Positions 22,911 through 24,156 of a stretch of 24,156 nucleotides of DNA are shown one piece after another (position 1 is the first letter of the stretch; each line of letters starts with the position of its first letter). The translations under genes were made by a program, and so were the position numbers. The notes beneath the pieces were generated by a model, which was not told the DNA's origin, did not search any database, and was given only the letters and a program-made list of their open reading frames with translations. Origin of the DNA: Balneolales bacterium. GTDB taxonomy: Bacteria; Bacteroidota; Rhodothermia; Balneolales; HLUCCA01. The stretch spans positions 1-24,156 of the forward strand of contig JAIUMT010000005.1 of assembly GCA_022565415.1 (NCBI GenBank), given 5' to 3'.

Positions 22911-24156
22911 ATGGAAAACAATACACTAAAAACGAGATTCAGTTACGACGAATCCAGCCACGATAATGCCAGAATTAAGGTAATAGGCGTGGGAGGCGGT
23001 GGCGGAAATGCCATCACAAATATGATCAAGAAGGGGTTGAGCAATGTTGAGTACATCGCGTTAAATACCGATGCTCAGGCACTTAAATCAAACCCATCCG
23101 ATACCTGCATCCAGGTTGGCAAGTCGCTAACCAGCGGACTTGGCGCCGGAGCCCGGCCTGAAATCGGTCGTGAAGCGGTTGAGGAGAACCGTCACGACAT
23201 CGAGGAAGCCATTGAGGGCGCCGACATGGTTTTCATCACTGCCGGAATGGGTGGTGGTACCGGAACCGGTGGTGCACCTGTTGTTGCCGGAATCGCCAAG
23301 CGCAAAGGCATCTTAACCGTCGGAATTGTTACAACGCCATTTATGTGTGAGGGTCGTCCCCGCATGCGTTTTGCCACCGACGGCATCAACGAGCTAAAAA
23401 AGAATTGCGATACCGTAATAGTCATTCCAAACGAACGATTACTAGACATTTGCGACGCCGACACCCCAATGATTGAGGCGTTCGAAATCGCCAATGAGGT
23501 TCTTTACAACGCGACACGTGGTATTTCAGACCTTATCTTACTGCCCGGCTTAATCAACCTTGATTTTGCAGATGTTCGCACAACAATGCAAGACGGAGGC
23601 GCTGCCATTATGGGATCATCCGCAGCGTCTGGTCCAGACAGAGCGGAAATTGCGGCACGTGAGGCCATTAATTCTCCCCTCCTCGACGGAATCAGCATTC
23701 GTGGAGCGCGAAACGTACTGGTTAACATATCTTCAAGTGCCACACTCGGTATGCGAGAAGTAACTACAGCGACGAAAATCATCCAGGATGAAGCCGGCGA
23801 AGATGCCGAAATCATAATGGGTACGGTGATGGATGAAAGTATGGGCGATGAGCTCCGTATGACTGTAATTGCTACAGGTTTTGAAATTGCCGATGATCAG
23901 AGAAGCGGATCAAAAATCAAGATTTCCTCGCAGGGTGAAAGTCAGGCGAAGAATACAGCAACTCATTCTGAGGCATCTGCTAACACGGTATCGAACGGAC
24001 TAACCGGACGTGCTTCTGTTCCAAGAACCGAAGAAATTAATCGCAAGTTTACGGGCGGAACCGACTTTTGGAGAGGCGAAAAGAACCTCAAAGGACTCGA
24101 TACTCCTGCTGTTGAGCGACGTGGAGTTAACCTGCACGACATCAACGATGGTGAGC
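22911..24156 (+). CDS. ftsZ: Cell division GTPase FtsZ (3' end outside window)
   Basis: The first 415 codons of FtsZ, the tubulin homologue that forms the Z ring; the frame is open at the window end. GTP-binding marks are IGVGGGGGNA (25-34), the tubulin signature GMGGGTGTGG (112-121), RFATDGINELKKNCD, and the T7-loop-like NLDFADVRTTMQDGGAA. A glycine replaces the usual alanine right after the signature (GGAPVV in place of GAAPVV). After about residue 335 a Ser/Thr/Asn-rich variable linker begins (RSGSKIKISSQGESQ and on). The conserved C-terminal peptide that binds FtsA is not in the window. AGGAG precedes the ATG by 6 bases. Confidence 0.97.
   Translation, partial: MENNTLKTRFSYDESSHDNARIKVIGVGGGGGNAITNMIKKGLSNVEYIALNTDAQALKSNPSDTCIQVGKSLTSGLGAGARPEIGREAVEENRHDIEEAIEGADMVFITAGMGGGTGTGGAPVVAGIAKRKGILTVGIVTTPFMCEGRPRMRFATDGINELKKNCDTVIVIPNERLLDICDADTPMIEAFEIANEVLYNATRGISDLILLPGLINLDFADVRTTMQDGGAAIMGSSAASGPDRAEIAAREAINSPLLDGISIRGARNVLVNISSSATLGMREVTTATKIIQDEAGEDAEIIMGTVMDESMGDELRMTVIATGFEIADDQRSGSKIKISSQGESQAKNTATHSEASANTVSNGLTGRASVPRTEEINRKFTGGTDFWRGEKNLKGLDTPAVERRGVNLHDINDGE

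Overview
The window is a chromosomal segment in which every gene I can support lies on the + strand. It comes from a bacterium I would place in the Bacteroidota/FCB group, possibly near Balneolales or Rhodothermales. The grounds are the order of the division and cell-wall (dcw) genes, an FtsI-type transpeptidase with C-terminal PASTA repeats, a fused aspartokinase-homoserine dehydrogenase beside metX, an OsmC protein among methionine genes, and the scarcity of strong Shine-Dalgarno sites. This placement is inference; no rRNA or tRNA gene is present. MurE carries the DNPR motif typical of enzymes that add meso-diaminopimelate.

Bases 1-798: the 3' end of era, a possible small structured RNA ending in a strong terminator, and a SAM-I (S-box) riboswitch whose antiterminator and terminator can be drawn base by base. 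Bases 799-7053: a methionine/threonine block. It holds a CoA-binding-domain protein, metY, an OsmC-family protein, metX and the bifunctional thrA. Terminator-like hairpins follow metY and osmC, and a separate promoter with a dyad precedes metX, so the riboswitch probably controls mainly the CoA-binding protein and metY, while metX-thrA is its own unit. metX is interrupted by an in-frame amber codon just after the catalytic serine, where the family has a tryptophan.

Bases 7054-9033: a regulatory stretch around a di-iron Fe-S repair protein (RIC/YtfE/ScdA type) and an Rrf2-family regulator. It contains a 25-bp direct repeat pair, a perfect dyad over the presumed ric promoter, several perfect hairpins, and then the mraZ promoter with three MraZ boxes at 10-bp spacing.

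Bases 9034-24156: a compact dcw cluster, mraZ-rsmH-ftsL-ftsI-murE-mraY-murD-ftsW-murG-murC-ftsQ-ftsA-ftsZ (ftsZ cut by the window end). Several junctions are TAATG or ATGA stop/start overlaps, suggesting translational coupling. The genes cover lipid II synthesis from UDP-MurNAc-L-Ala onward (except MurF, Ddl and MurB, which are absent here), septal glycan polymerisation and crosslinking (FtsW/FtsI), and the divisome scaffold (FtsL, FtsQ, FtsA, FtsZ).

I did not find a clearly new multi-gene system. The most unusual items are the broken metX, the possible sRNA, the intergenic repeat pair, and the regulatory sites upstream of metX and ric.
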